A stretch of DNA of 47,744 bases from Gammaproteobacteria bacterium. GTDB taxonomy: Bacteria; Pseudomonadota; Gammaproteobacteria; SZUA-152. The stretch spans positions 1 through 47,744 of the forward strand of contig JAJRWE010000187.1 in assembly GCA_024276955.1 (NCBI GenBank), written 5' to 3'. A program made the translations under genes and the position numbers. This document shows positions 1-8,639 of this stretch, one piece after another. A model generated the notes under the pieces. It searched no databases, was not told the DNA's origin, and worked only from the letters and a program-made list of their open reading frames with translations. Within the stretch, counting starts at the first letter, position 1, and every line of letters starts with the position of its first letter.

Positions 1-318
1 CTGCGTCGGGCTGTATTCGTGCACCGGCACGTCGCGGGTGATGACGGCGCAGATGGCGGCGCCGCGCGCCTGGCCCAGCTTGAGGGCGGAGTCGGCGTTG
101 CGGTGCATGAAGACCCGTTCGATGGCCATTTCCTGCGGCTGATGCGTATCGACCAGCTCACTAATGGAATTAAAAATAACGCCGAGCCGCTCGGCCCAGG
201 TCTCGCCCGTTACGCGCACGCAGCCACTGGTGATGTAGCGGGCGCTGCGGCCATCGCTCTCGATGATGCCGAAGCCAGTGAAGCGTGAGCCGGGGTCGAT
301 GCCGAGGATGCGGATCAC
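1..318 (-). CDS. ruvC: Crossover junction endodeoxyribonuclease RuvC, N-terminal part (runs off the window)
   Basis: RuvC cuts Holliday junctions symmetrically during recombinational repair, as part of the RuvABC resolvasome in the cytoplasm. The visible 106 residues start VIRILGIDPGSR, the conserved first strand carrying the first catalytic Asp. They continue through AIERVFMHRNADSALKLGQARG, which holds the second acidic residue (the Glu of IER) and the conserved substrate-binding stretch. A GTG at 318 is the best start because the family begins with this beta strand. The C-terminal half with the remaining acidic residues is outside the window. It lies downstream of yebC on the same strand, the usual gammaproteobacterial yebC-ruvC order, but the 157-bp gap holds a repeat. 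Identification is secure; the exact start is less so. Confidence 0.95.
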   Translation of the reverse strand, partial: MIRILGIDPGSRFTGFGIIESDGRSARYITSGCVRVTGETWAERLGVIFNSISELVDTHQPQEMAIERVFMHRNADSALKLGQARGAAICAVITRDVPVHEYSPTQ

Positions 319-350
319 GATAGAGAAACGAGGGTCGGTGCGGGGTTCTG

Positions 351-464
351 CCCCCTCACCCCAACCCTCTCCCCGGAAGGGAGAGGGAGATAAAAGCAAA
401 GTACTTCCTGAGCCACGGACTGCTCCCTCGCCCTCCTTGGGGGAGAGGGCCGGGGTGAGGGGGT
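351..464. repeat. Intergenic inverted repeat of the CCCTCACCCC type
   Basis: Arms CCCCCTCACCCC (351-362) and GGGGTGAGGGGG (452-463) face each other across about 90 bp, and inside them are further pairs of the CCCTCTCCC / GGGAGAGGG kind. Such C-rich/G-rich mirrored elements are common dispersed intergenic repeats in proteobacteria. It fills the space between yebC and ruvC and could fold in the transcript. Confidence 0.75.
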
Positions 465-475
465 GAATGCCATCA

Positions 476-1219
476 TCACAACTGCGCCATCACCTCGTCG
501 GAAAAATCGGCGTTGCTGTAGACCTTCTGCACATCGTCGAGGTCTTCCAGCAAGTCCACCAGACGCATGACCTTTTCGGCGTCATCCACGCCCAGCTCCA
601 CCGAGGTGGAGGCCTGCATGGTGACTTCGGCATTGGCCGGCTCAAAACCCGCTGCGATCATCGCCTCCTTGACATTGACCAGTTCCTCCCACGCGGTGAG
701 CACGTCGATGGAGCCGTCGTCATTGACCACCACGTCATCGGCGCCGGCCTCCAGTGCGGCCTCCATGATGGCGTCCTCGTCACTGCCGGGCGGGTAGTTG
801 AGCACGCCCAGCTTGGTGAACAGGTAGGACACCGAGCCATCGGTGCCCAGATTGCCGCCACTCTTGCTGAAGGCGTGGCGCACCTCGGAGACGGTGCGGT
901 TGCGGTTGTCGGTGAGGCATTCCACCATCACCGCGACACCCGCCGGGCCGTAGCCCTCATAGCGGATCTCGTCGTAATTCTCACCCTCGCCGGCGCCGGC
1001 GCCGCGCTTCACGGCGCGCTCGATGGTGTCCTTGGGCATGTTGTTGGACAGGGCCGCGTCGATGGCCGAACGCAGGCGCGGATTGGCGCTGGAATCGGGC
1101 TCGCCCATCTTCGCCGCGACGGTAATCTCGCGGATCAGCTTGGTGAACAGCTTGCCACGTTTGGCGTCCTGCGCACCCTTGCGGTGGCGGATGTTGGCCC
1201 ATTTACTGTGTCCTGCCAT
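476..1219 (-). CDS. yebC: YebC/PmpR family protein (TACO1-type)
   Basis: This is a cytoplasmic YebC/TACO1-family protein of 247 residues, the usual length. Family members have been described as transcriptional regulators (PmpR) and, more recently, as factors that relieve ribosome stalling. The N-terminus [20 protein letters not shown] is the family signature, followed by the [22 protein letters not shown] and [12 protein letters not shown] stretches. It is complete and joined to ruvC downstream. Its first 59 coding bases plus 12 upstream bases are repeated exactly at 20231-20301 on the far side of the biosynthetic island. This intact copy is therefore one of two copies of the junction, and it may have arrived with the island or been repaired by recombination. 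Confidence 0.97.
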   Translation of the reverse strand: MAGHSKWANIRHRKGAQDAKRGKLFTKLIREITVAAKMGEPDSSANPRLRSAIDAALSNNMPKDTIERAVKRGAGAGEGENYDEIRYEGYGPAGVAVMVECLTDNRNRTVSEVRHAFSKSGGNLGTDGSVSYLFTKLGVLNYPPGSDEDAIMEAALEAGADDVVVNDDGSIDVLTAWEELVNVKEAMIAAGFEPANAEVTMQASTSVELGVDDAEKVMRLVDLLEDLDDVQKVYSNADFSDEVMAQL

Positions 1220-1231
1220 GGCTACCTCGGT
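1161..1231. repeat. Left copy of the 71-bp direct repeat bounding the island
   Basis: These 71 bases (yebC codons 1 to about 20 and 12 bases upstream) are identical to 20231-20301, 19,070 bp away in the same orientation. Similarity extends imperfectly both ways: into yebC, where the other copy lacks 9 bp, and into the intergenic region. The pair brackets the PKS island. Confidence 0.9.
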
Positions 1232-1293
1232 GTGTCTGAGTCGGTTCGGATGTTGAATCGCATGATTTTAGCATCGGCGGGGATGATAAGGGA

Positions 1294-1323
1294 CTACTTA
1301 TCTTGCCGAGCGGGGTGAACATT
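1294..1323 (-). pseudogene. Diverged C-terminal remnant of the beta-hydroxyacid dehydrogenase gene
   Basis: Read on the minus strand, this stretch encodes NVHPARQDK followed by TAG. The intact dehydrogenase beyond the island ends VIHPPREDK-stop. The stop codon lies 75 bp from the yebC start here and 65 bp from it in the right-hand copy, so the whole junction is homologous but diverged. This is inferred to be the last codons of a homologue from a related donor chromosome, left when the island recombined in. The match is short, but position, frame and stop all agree. Confidence 0.6.
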
Positions 1324-1479
1324 CCACTGAAGTAACTTTCGGACTTACCATGCCGCTGAAATTGCTTTGTATCATGCGCTTGAGGCTTTACCCATGCCAG
1401 AAACTGCCCACGAATTTTTCTGACGAGGCTGAATTTCTAACACTCCCTGTGAATGGTTTGGAGTGGTATTGACACTGGG

Positions 1480-2259
1480 TTATCCAGTCCTGATTATTGA
1501 ATAATTTACAACTCTAGTGGTTGCTAGTGGCACTGTTTCTCTTATTTCCAATGCACACTCGTGTTTTTCAATATTCTCATCTGTTAAGGCTATGGAGATT
1601 TTATGTGTTTCATTTGGTTTAACTTGCCAAAAATGCCAGTGATCGGGGTTGTCAATGATATGCTCTCTATCAAAAAATATTTTTATTGTATCGTCTTCGG
1701 TAAAGCTATAGCTAAATTTATCCAGCGGGATAGACAAGCCCATGCTTCTTGCTTTGATATAGGCTTCCTTCAGTGTCCACAGGTCAAAAAAACGATCGCC
1801 CTGCTGGTCCTGCTCAAGAGATTTCAGTTCGCTGATCTCTCGGGGTGAAAAAAAACGATCAACAATCGAGACAGCATTTCCGTCGCGGGCCATGTACTCC
1901 ACATCCACACCCACCTTAACTACATTAGTAACAGCTAATATAATCATTTTTTCTGAGTGCGAAATATTAAACTCTAACGGAAATAATAGTGCCGAATTAC
2001 TTACAAATGGCTTACCATAGGTATTCTTTTTAAATTGTAGCTCATCCGGACGTATGCTCGGAAGGTAGCGTGAAAGTACAGTGCGGACCAATGCTCTTGT
2101 GATCAGGTATTGGTGCCTGTGTTGTGAAAAATGAAATCGCTTTTGCTGTTCTTTTTCTTCGCTGTTTAGCAGGTTGTGGTATTTGGATAAGAGCTCTGAT
2201 GCAAAAATCTCCTCATCGTAAACGCACCATAGATGCACTTCATTTGGTGGAATTATCAT
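1480..2259 (-). CDS. 4'-phosphopantetheinyl transferase, Sfp type
   Basis: The enzyme moves the phosphopantetheine arm of CoA to the serine of carrier proteins, turning apo-ACP into holo-ACP. The 259-residue protein has the Sfp-type landmarks: FNISHS at 97-102, GVDVE at 117-121 with the Mg-binding D119 and E121, FFSPRE near 136-141, and WTLKEAYIKA at 161-170 containing the third acidic residue. The length fits the two-lobed monomeric Sfp class rather than the short AcpS class. Likely targets are the free ACP (S54) and the PKS ACP of the island. It is AT-richer than the surrounding chromosome and separated from the biosynthetic genes by about 2.3 kb of transposon debris, so it was probably once adjacent to them. 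No local promoter was firmly identified. Confidence 0.93.
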   Translation of the reverse strand: MIIPPNEVHLWCVYDEEIFASELLSKYHNLLNSEEKEQQKRFHFSQHRHQYLITRALVRTVLSRYLPSIRPDELQFKKNTYGKPFVSNSALLFPLEFNISHSEKMIILAVTNVVKVGVDVEYMARDGNAVSIVDRFFSPREISELKSLEQDQQGDRFFDLWTLKEAYIKARSMGLSIPLDKFSYSFTEDDTIKIFFDREHIIDNPDHWHFWQVKPNETHKISIALTDENIEKHECALEIRETVPLATTRVVNYSIIRTG

Positions 2260-2367
2260 CGCTCAACTCAGTTGATAAAGCCCTATACCTAACCCGGCAT
2301 AGCCGGAACCAAAATTCGTTGGATCAACTACCCTTATCTTAAGTCACAAGAACCAGGGATAGCCATC

Positions 2368-3843
2368 ATGAATCCATTCGTCGAACGCCACCGGAACAAG
2401 ATTTCCGGCACACTTTCCTGCTTTGATCGTGTTGTCATCACCGGCACCCTTCCCGATATCGGTTATGCGGGCGCCATGGCAGGCTACCTCAGTTACCACA
2501 AGATCCGGCTGTTCGACTACCCCCGATGGGCAGAACCCCTGCGGGATGAGTTGCGCCACCACACTGAGCAACTTGCCGTCAAGGCAGGTATTGAGATCGA
2601 ATTCATCCGTCGCCACAAGGCCTTTCACAAGGAAGACCGGATCAAGGCGATCATTGCCGAACGGGGCGACCATCCCGGATTGGTCCACATCTTCTCCGCC
2701 AATGGAGCCTGCACTGCCTATCGCCCCTGGTATGACAATAAAAAGGACTATACCACCCTGAAACCCACCGCCAGCAAATGCCTTCATTACTACTTCTACT
2801 TCATCGATGAGTCCTTTGGGCTCTGTTACATTCGGGTGCCCACCTGGGCGTCGTTTCGCCTGCAAGTCTATTTCAACGGCCATAACTGGCTGGCACGTCG
2901 TCTGGAAAAAGCCGGCATCCCCTTCAAGATGACCGATAATGCTTTTCTCTTCATCGCCGATCCCAAGCGGGCCCAGGTCTTTGCCGACCGCCTGGACGCC
3001 AAACAATTGCACCGACGGCTGAATCGATGGGCCAAGCAGTTCTGCCCGCTACATCAACGCTTCCGCTCCGGCTACCATTGGAGCTTCATGCAGGTGGAGT
3101 TCGCCACCGATGTCATTTTTCACCAACAAGCCGAATTCCAGCCACTCTATGAATCCATCATCCGCACTGCGGTACAGACTGTTAAAACAGACAATGTGGC
3201 CACTTTCCTTGGCCGTAAACTGACGACCGCCTATCAAGGTGAGGTCGGCAATGATTTCAGTACCCGTATCCAGGGTACACGCATCCGGCACCAAATGGGG
3301 CCGACCAGCATTAATCTCTACGATAAAGCCGGCATCATGGCGCGTGTCGAATGCACAACCAACGATGCCTCGTTTTTCAAGATCCACCGATGGGTGGAAC
3401 AGCGTGACGGCGGGCAACAGTGAAAACTGGCCCCACTACGCAAAAACATCTACAGCTTGCGGGATCTGCGCAAGCTGATGAATGCCGCCAACGAACGCTA
3501 CCTCGTCTACATGGCGGAGATCGATAATCCCAGCGCAGGGTTCAAGGACATCGATAAAATGTCCAGCCCAGCCAAGGATCAGGGTCGCTCATTCCGCAGC
3601 TTCAACCTGTTCCAGAAAAAGGATTATCAACTCTTTCTCACTATAGGGCGGGGCGAATGGTCGGTCAGTGGTTTCCGTGCAGCCGATCTTCGAGCTCATA
3701 TTTCCGATCTATCCCCCAGTCAGTCTTCCTATTTTCTCAAACGATTACGGATCCACGGACTGATCAAGAAGATAGGACGCCGGATCCTTGATTGCTGCGC
3801 TAAAAATACGCGAATATATCGTTGTGCCATCCCTCTGTACTGA
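2368..3843 (+). pseudogene. Decayed multi-copy-type protein of unknown function with a C-terminal winged-helix region
   Basis: The reading frame starts MNPFVERHRNKISG at 2368 and is broken by an in-frame TGA at 3421-3423. It then continues in the same frame (KLAPLRKNIYSLRDLRKLM) to about 3790, where a deletion and frameshift remove the end; an expected ending of the type REYIVVPSLC is readable in the +1 frame. The last 100 residues (SGFRAADLRAHISDLSPSQS..LKRLRIHGLIKK) look like a winged helix. I recall near-identical proteins scattered through many proteobacterial genomes, often labelled MarR-like, which suggests a mobile or repeat-borne gene, but I do not know its function. No terminal repeats were found. 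The multiple lesions show it is not functional. Confidence 0.7.
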
Positions 3844-3925
3844 CGCTGCATGAAAATTTCTTTGTATTTTTGTTCAAGATTTCAGTGGTAAGGTACTAAT
3901 AAAGCAGCGGTTGTGTCGTTCAGGC

Positions 3926-4048
3926 ATGAGATGGAAAGACAAAGGATTGAAAACGGTTTTAAGTTTGCGATCATTGGTATTAACAAAAGATAGATGGAAA
4001 CAATTCTGGGATCGCATCGACCAGTACGGGGCCATGGCTTTAGGTTGA
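3926..4048 (+). pseudogene. C-terminal fragment of a transposase (possibly ISKra4-like)
   Basis: A 40-codon frame ends RWKQFWDRIDQYGAMALG-stop. Its MRWK..VLSLRSLVLT pattern resembles the extreme C-terminus of ISKra4-type transposases as I remember them. Nothing upstream continues the protein. The identification is tentative; the fragment is far too short to work and adds to the insertion-sequence debris at this end of the island. Confidence 0.4.
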
Positions 4049-4085
4049 GTACATCATTGCAAGGCAGCACCCGCCTCCATGAATC

Positions 4086-4589
4086 ATGGCACGAGAAATA
4101 TTATCCCACACATGGCAGCATATACAAGGCTTCCTATTACCCATGATACGGGATGAACTCGGTGAACTGACGGCAAAGCAAAAGCAGCTCATTAACGTGC
4201 TGGAAGTTGCCAGGTTAGAGGAACATCTTCCCTGCACAGGCAGATATCCTGGACGCCCCCTTGAAGACCGGGTTGCCATTGCACGTGCCTTTGTTACCAA
4301 AATGCTCTACAACATGTCGACGACACGTATGCTGCTGGATCGACTGGAAAGCGACCCAGCAATCCGCCGTCTTTGCGGATGGGAGCGTAGAGAGGAGGTA
4401 CCCAGCGAATCCACCTTCTCCAGAGCCTTTGATGAATTTGCCAAAAGTCGCTTACCCGAACGGGTACATCAGGCGTTCATTGAGCAGCACCTTGGTGAGC
4501 AGACATGGGGGCATATCTCTCGAGATTTCACGGCAATAAGCGCTCGGGAAAAACCGGAGACTCAACCACTATGCACTGAAAGTGCATAG
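4086..4589 (+). pseudogene. Truncated transposase, N-terminal part (IS5/IS1182-like, DUF772 type)
   Basis: The 167-residue frame begins MAREILSHTWQHIQ and contains RRLCGWERREEVPSESTFSRAFDEFA and GHISRDFTAISAREKP. These are typical of the N-terminal domain of DDE transposases with a DUF772 region, where the second stretch includes the first catalytic Asp (SRDFTAI). A full protein is normally more than twice as long. Here the frame runs into a perfect hairpin at 4561-4597 and stops, so the DDE core and right end are lost. The break sits exactly where the convergent biosynthetic operon ends, marking a rearrangement junction. Confidence 0.75.
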
Positions 4590-4597
4590 TGGTTGAG
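4561..4597 (-). terminator. Perfect 17-bp hairpin at the end of the biosynthetic operon
   Basis: The arm CTCAACCACTATGCACT (4561-4577), the loop GAA and the arm AGTGCATAGTGGTTGAG (4581-4597) pair without mismatch, beginning 8 bp after the stop codon of the alpha/beta hydrolase gene. On the minus strand it is followed only by a short U-rich stretch, so it is not a classical intrinsic terminator. It may protect the mRNA 3' end, terminate weakly, or be a relic of a rearrangement with the truncated transposase. Confidence 0.55.
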
Positions 4598-4605
4598 TGT
4601 ATTGG

Positions 4606-5445
4606 TTATCCCATAAATTCAGCGATGCGTTGTACCACTTCGCTTTGGTGAAGGATGCGCTTGTGACCGTATCCGGAGGTTTCGTGGTAGTAGGCTTGAT
4701 CGCCATAGCTGGCGACAATTTTTTTCGCCTGGGTAACCTGGACCACGTCGTCATCGGTGTCATGGATTATCAACATGGGCAGTTTAACCCGCTCGGGCTG
4801 GTAGGTGACCGAGAAGGTATCCCAGATATCGGTAACCGAGGGGAACAGGCCTTCGACCTTTCGCTTCAGGCCGTCCTGGATCCTCTGATTCAATCCCAGC
4901 AGCCGGCCGAACTCTTCAATCAGGTAGGAGAACTCCGCCAAGCCGCCGATAGTGACGATCTTTTTGGTCCGCAAGGCGTCTTTAATGGCGTAGAAGATAC
5001 ACGGCACGCCGAAAGAATGAGCGATAACGGCTTCGAAGACGCCGTATTTTTGCTGCAACATGTTGCAGATCTCGTTGCACTCCAATATGGTGGTCATTTT
5101 GCCGCCGGAATCACCGTGACCGGGCATATCGAAAGTCACAGGGCTATAGCCCTGCTGCAACAATTGTTCGATGATGGCGGCAAAACGAGAGCCGCGAGAT
5201 TCCCAACCATGGACCATCAGTACCGGACACTTGAGGTCGCCCCAGCTGTAGACACAAACCTTGTCACCATTAAAGTCGATATGACTGGTGTCGGCACGCT
5301 CTACCATGGCTTTTTCACGGGCACGCACAGTGGCGCGTCCGGCAGGGGTGCAAAACAGTTTGAAAGTCAGGGATACCGCTGTGTGGGGTGAAACCACACT
5401 TAACACGGAAATGGCTGTTCTGACGGTTTTGATGATTATACTCAT
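4606..5445 (-). CDS. Alpha/beta hydrolase of the biosynthetic cluster
   Basis: A serine hydrolase of 279 residues if started at the ATG at 5445; an in-frame GTG at 5517 would add 24 residues. Motifs are MVHGWESRGSRF (oxyanion loop), FDMPGHGDSGG, AHSFG with the nucleophile near S144, HDTDDD with the likely acid near D231, and GYGHKRIL with the His near H261. The nucleophile elbow is A-x-S-x-G rather than G-x-S-x-G, which is common in this superfamily. A hydrophobic N-terminal stretch (TAISVLSVVSPHTAVSL) may associate with membrane. It is the last gene of the operon. As the PKS has no thioesterase domain, this enzyme is a candidate for product release or editing. Substrate unknown. Confidence 0.85.
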   Translation of the reverse strand: MSIIIKTVRTAISVLSVVSPHTAVSLTFKLFCTPAGRATVRAREKAMVERADTSHIDFNGDKVCVYSWGDLKCPVLMVHGWESRGSRFAAIIEQLLQQGYSPVTFDMPGHGDSGGKMTTILECNEICNMLQQKYGVFEAVIAHSFGVPCIFYAIKDALRTKKIVTIGGLAEFSYLIEEFGRLLGLNQRIQDGLKRKVEGLFPSVTDIWDTFSVTYQPERVKLPMLIIHDTDDDVVQVTQAKKIVASYGDQAYYHETSGYGHKRILHQSEVVQRIAEFMG

Positions 5446-5612
5446 GTTGTTATTCTCAGTAACTTTCCTACAGGAAATGTTGCACAAACGCAGCACATGG
5501 AAGTGCTGCCATTTCACAGGGCGTTGTTTGACCTGAAAAAAACAACAGTAGTAGAATCATGCTTCCCCGAGCAATGGCTGGGGATGACTATTGCCCGACT
5601 GCCCAACGATAA

Positions 5613-7184
5613 TTAGTTAACCATGCGTTCGCGTCCGACCCAGTATTCCTCGCGCAATACCCGGCGCAGGATCTTGCCGCTAGCGTTTCGCGGGATCTCG
5701 TCTTTTTGCTCGAACCGGGTCGGAATTTTGAAATCGGCGATTCTGCCTTTCAAAAATTCAACCACTTCCCTGAAGCCGATGCCGCTGCCGAGCTCAAACA
5801 CCAGACAGGCCAGAATGGCTTCACCCCAGCGATCATCAGGGATACCGACCACAGCGGCTTCCTTGACGCCTGGACATTTGCACAGGACATTTTCAATCTC
5901 GGCAGGGTAGACGTTCTCTCCAGCAACAATGATTGTATCTTTTAATCGGTCACAGATAAACAAAAAACCTGCTTCGTCCAGGTATCCGGCGTCACCGGTA
6001 TAAATCCAGTCGTCCACTAGGGTCTCGGCAGTGGCGTCGGGCAGATTCCAGTATTCAAGCATGCGTGACGGAGTGTAAATGCACACTTCACCGATCTCGC
6101 CCGGTGGCAGCTCGATGCCGTCAATGTTGATAACTTTGAGCTTGAAACCTGGGTAGGGGCGTCCGGCGGCTTTTAACCGTTTGGCGCCGTCTTTATGGGC
6201 ATAAGGCGGCAGGCAAACGGCGGTGTTACCAGTCTCAGTGAGGCCGTAAATCTGGGCAAAGTCGGCCTGCATCATGTCTATGCCTTTTTGCAACAGGATC
6301 TCAGCAATCGGGGAGCCGCCATAAACCACCTTGCGCAATGAGGCGAAGGTTTTTTCGCTAAGATCTTTTTCACTCACCATCATTTGGATCATCGCAGGAA
6401 CCACACACATGGTGGTAATTTTGAGCTGTTCGATCAGCTGCACCGCCAACTGTGAGTTGAAAATAGGAATGGAGACGCAGGTCACCCCGGCATTAAAAGC
6501 CTGGGTGGACCACCACAAACCGCCGATGTGAAAGCCGGGAATACCGATAAAGGCAACGTCATCTTCCTTCCAGTCGATCCAGTCGAAACCTTCGCGGTGC
6601 AACGCATTGCGTACCTGGAAGAAGCTGCGGTGGGCCAGTACCACACCTTTGGGCAGGCCGGTAGTGCCGCTGGTGTAAAGCTGGATGACAGGATCGTTTT
6701 CGTCGGCTTCCATGCCGGTGTTCTCGCCGGGAAACAGTTCAATCCAGTCGTCGTAACGACATTCGTTTTCATCGTCGTTGAGCCAGAAGATGTGACGTAA
6801 TTCGCTCAGTTGCGGGCGAATTCTTTCCACCAATTCTTCCTGGGCCTTGTCCACCACCAGTACAGCAGCGCTGGAGTCAACCAAAATGTGGGTGACTTCA
6901 TCGACGGTCAAACGCCAATTAATGGGTACGATGACATGCTGGCTCTTGGCACAGGCGAAGATCAGTTCAAAATACTGGCCACACTCCTGACCAAGGTAGG
7001 CGACCCGGGTGCGCTGGCCGAGACCCAAAGAGAGCAGGCCACGAGCGGCTTGATCGGTGCGCTTGTCGAATTGGCCGTAAGTGAGGCCACCTTTGGGGGT
7101 GATCAGCGCCAGTTTGTCGGCTTGACGTTTAGCCTGAAACGGCAGGGTCTGATCCAAGGTGTTCAGTTGTGAATAAAATACCAT
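5613..7184 (-). CDS. Acyl-CoA/acyl-ACP ligase (ANL superfamily; ScoC/FadD10 role proposed)
   Basis: An adenylate-forming enzyme of 523 residues. It has the P-loop YTSGTTGLPKG (170-180), the adenylate-binding stretch QIYGLTETG, YTGDAGYLDEAGFLFICDRLKDTI, and the C-terminal catalytic lysine at about K504 in PRNASGKILRR. It would activate a carboxylic acid as acyl-AMP and pass it to CoA or to a carrier protein. In known isonitrile clusters the equivalent enzyme (ScoC, or FadD10 in mycobacteria) loads a fatty acid on the free ACP; that role is inferred here from the neighbours, not from specific residues. It starts 6 bp after the lone KS gene, so translation is probably coupled. The low-GC character matches the island. 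Confidence 0.9.
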   Translation of the reverse strand: MVFYSQLNTLDQTLPFQAKRQADKLALITPKGGLTYGQFDKRTDQAARGLLSLGLGQRTRVAYLGQECGQYFELIFACAKSQHVIVPINWRLTVDEVTHILVDSSAAVLVVDKAQEELVERIRPQLSELRHIFWLNDDENECRYDDWIELFPGENTGMEADENDPVIQLYTSGTTGLPKGVVLAHRSFFQVRNALHREGFDWIDWKEDDVAFIGIPGFHIGGLWWSTQAFNAGVTCVSIPIFNSQLAVQLIEQLKITTMCVVPAMIQMMVSEKDLSEKTFASLRKVVYGGSPIAEILLQKGIDMMQADFAQIYGLTETGNTAVCLPPYAHKDGAKRLKAAGRPYPGFKLKVINIDGIELPPGEIGEVCIYTPSRMLEYWNLPDATAETLVDDWIYTGDAGYLDEAGFLFICDRLKDTIIVAGENVYPAEIENVLCKCPGVKEAAVVGIPDDRWGEAILACLVFELGSGIGFREVVEFLKGRIADFKIPTRFEQKDEIPRNASGKILRRVLREEYWVGRERMVN

Positions 7185-7190
7185 GACCCT

Positions 7191-8627
7191 TTAACGCCAG
7201 AGGTTGTGCTTCGGCCACACGCTACTCTTGGCGTCGGCGGCCCGAGGCTGTGGGTTACCGGCATCGGATTCACCGGAAGCCAGTACCGCATGGGTGTTGG
7301 TGCCAGTAAAGCCGAAGCTGCTGATGCCGCAATACAGCGGGGTATCTGCAGGCAGGGCGACATGCTCGGTAGCGATTATCAAGTGGCCCTTGCCTGTACT
7401 TATCTCGTCCGCCAGCCGCTCGAGGTTGACCTGGGCCGGGACGGTGCGATGGCGCATGACGGCGATAGCTTTAAGCAGGCTGAGCATCCCGGAAGCCGGT
7501 TCGAGGTGGCCGAAATTGGCCTTGGCGGAGCTGACGTACAGCGGCGCTTCGCGCCGGTAGGCGGCGCGCAGGTTTTCAATCTCAACTTGCGCGCCAAGCT
7601 TCGCACCGGTGGCTTGCGCCTCGACGTAGTAGATGTCTTCCGCCGTGAGGTCGGCATCTTGCAACGCCTGTCTGATCACTTGCTGCTGGCTGCCGCCGGT
7701 AGACACCGACATCGCCGGACGCCACCCTTGTTGGTGGACGGCGGTGCCACGCACCCACGCCAACGGCGACAACCCATGAGTCTGCATCACCTCTTTGCGG
7801 GTCAGCAGGATAACGCCCGCACCTTCGCCGCGCACATGGCCATCGGCCTGAGCATCAAACACCCGGGCGACACCTTGTTTCGACAGCATGTTGGCCTTAT
7901 CGAACACCATGGCGGTGTAGGGCGAGAGCAACAAGTGGCTCGCCCCGACTACCGCCCAGTCGCACTCGCCACTGCGCAGCGCCTGCTTTGCCTGATGCAG
8001 GGCGCAGATGGCAGAGGAGCAGGCGCTATCCACCACCATTGCCGGGCCTTCGCTTTCGAGCAGCATGGCAATGCGGCCTGGGGCGGCGGAAAGCGCAGTG
8101 CCAGTGCCCATGAAGGGCGACAGATGCTCGTCGTCCAGACCGTTGTTCAGCGAGGCGTAGAGATATTCGGCAGCGGAGATACCGACGAACACGCCAACTT
8201 TTTGGCCACGCAGCACGTCACACGCCAGTCCCGCCTGGTGCAACGCGTCGAGGGTGCAATCGAGCAACAACCGCTGCTGCGGATCCATATACAACAACTC
8301 TTCTTCGTCCAGCCCCAAGGGGTTGGCAGACTGGTCGAGGTCGGTGAGGTATGCGCCTGTGGTCAAGGCGCTACTGGTGCTGAGCTTATCCGGCTGCCAG
8401 CGGGGCTGCCCATCAACCCCCGGCGGGCCGATGGGATAATGCCCGGTGTGGACTTCGCCTTCAAGCAGGCTCTGCCACAGCCGGTCGATGCTGTCAACTC
8501 CACCGGGGAAACGGCAGCCGGAGCCAAGCACCGCCAGCGGCGCAGTATCAGCCAGCTTTTGCTTGGCTAGCATCAGGGTCAGCTGCTTGGCACTCAGGCC
8601 GCTCAGGTATTCAATGTACTGGTTCAT
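7191..8627 (-). CDS. Stand-alone ketosynthase-like protein with a Gln in place of the first active-site His
   Basis: A 478-residue KS fold with no AT, ACP or reductive domains. The nucleophile is present in VVDSACSS (C203). The second His is present in KANFGHLEPASG (H374). The normal HGTGT motif is changed: VEAQATGAKLGAQVE puts Q338 where the first His belongs and also loses the TGT and GDP(I)E residues. KS domains lacking this His are known in PKS assembly lines as non-elongating. An N-terminal helix (IEYLSGLSAKQLTLMLAKQKL) resembles a docking segment. It sits 12 bp after the Cupin_8 gene and 6 bp before the ligase gene. It is inferred to transfer, hold or release an acyl chain rather than elongate it. 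Confidence 0.88.
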   Translation of the reverse strand: MNQYIEYLSGLSAKQLTLMLAKQKLADTAPLAVLGSGCRFPGGVDSIDRLWQSLLEGEVHTGHYPIGPPGVDGQPRWQPDKLSTSSALTTGAYLTDLDQSANPLGLDEEELLYMDPQQRLLLDCTLDALHQAGLACDVLRGQKVGVFVGISAAEYLYASLNNGLDDEHLSPFMGTGTALSAAPGRIAMLLESEGPAMVVDSACSSAICALHQAKQALRSGECDWAVVGASHLLLSPYTAMVFDKANMLSKQGVARVFDAQADGHVRGEGAGVILLTRKEVMQTHGLSPLAWVRGTAVHQQGWRPAMSVSTGGSQQQVIRQALQDADLTAEDIYYVEAQATGAKLGAQVEIENLRAAYRREAPLYVSSAKANFGHLEPASGMLSLLKAIAVMRHRTVPAQVNLERLADEISTGKGHLIIATEHVALPADTPLYCGISSFGFTGTNTHAVLASGESDAGNPQPRAADAKSSVWPKHNLWR

Positions 8628-8639
8628 GTCACACTTGAT

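Noticed and set aside
467-1318. Plus-strand open frame opposite yebC
   Set aside because: It mirrors the codon pattern of yebC, which is unambiguous on the minus strand.
7206-8570. Long plus-strand open frame (454 codons) opposite the lone KS gene
   Set aside because: It is antisense to a clearly conserved KS and has no recognisable motif; such frames are common opposite GC-biased genes.
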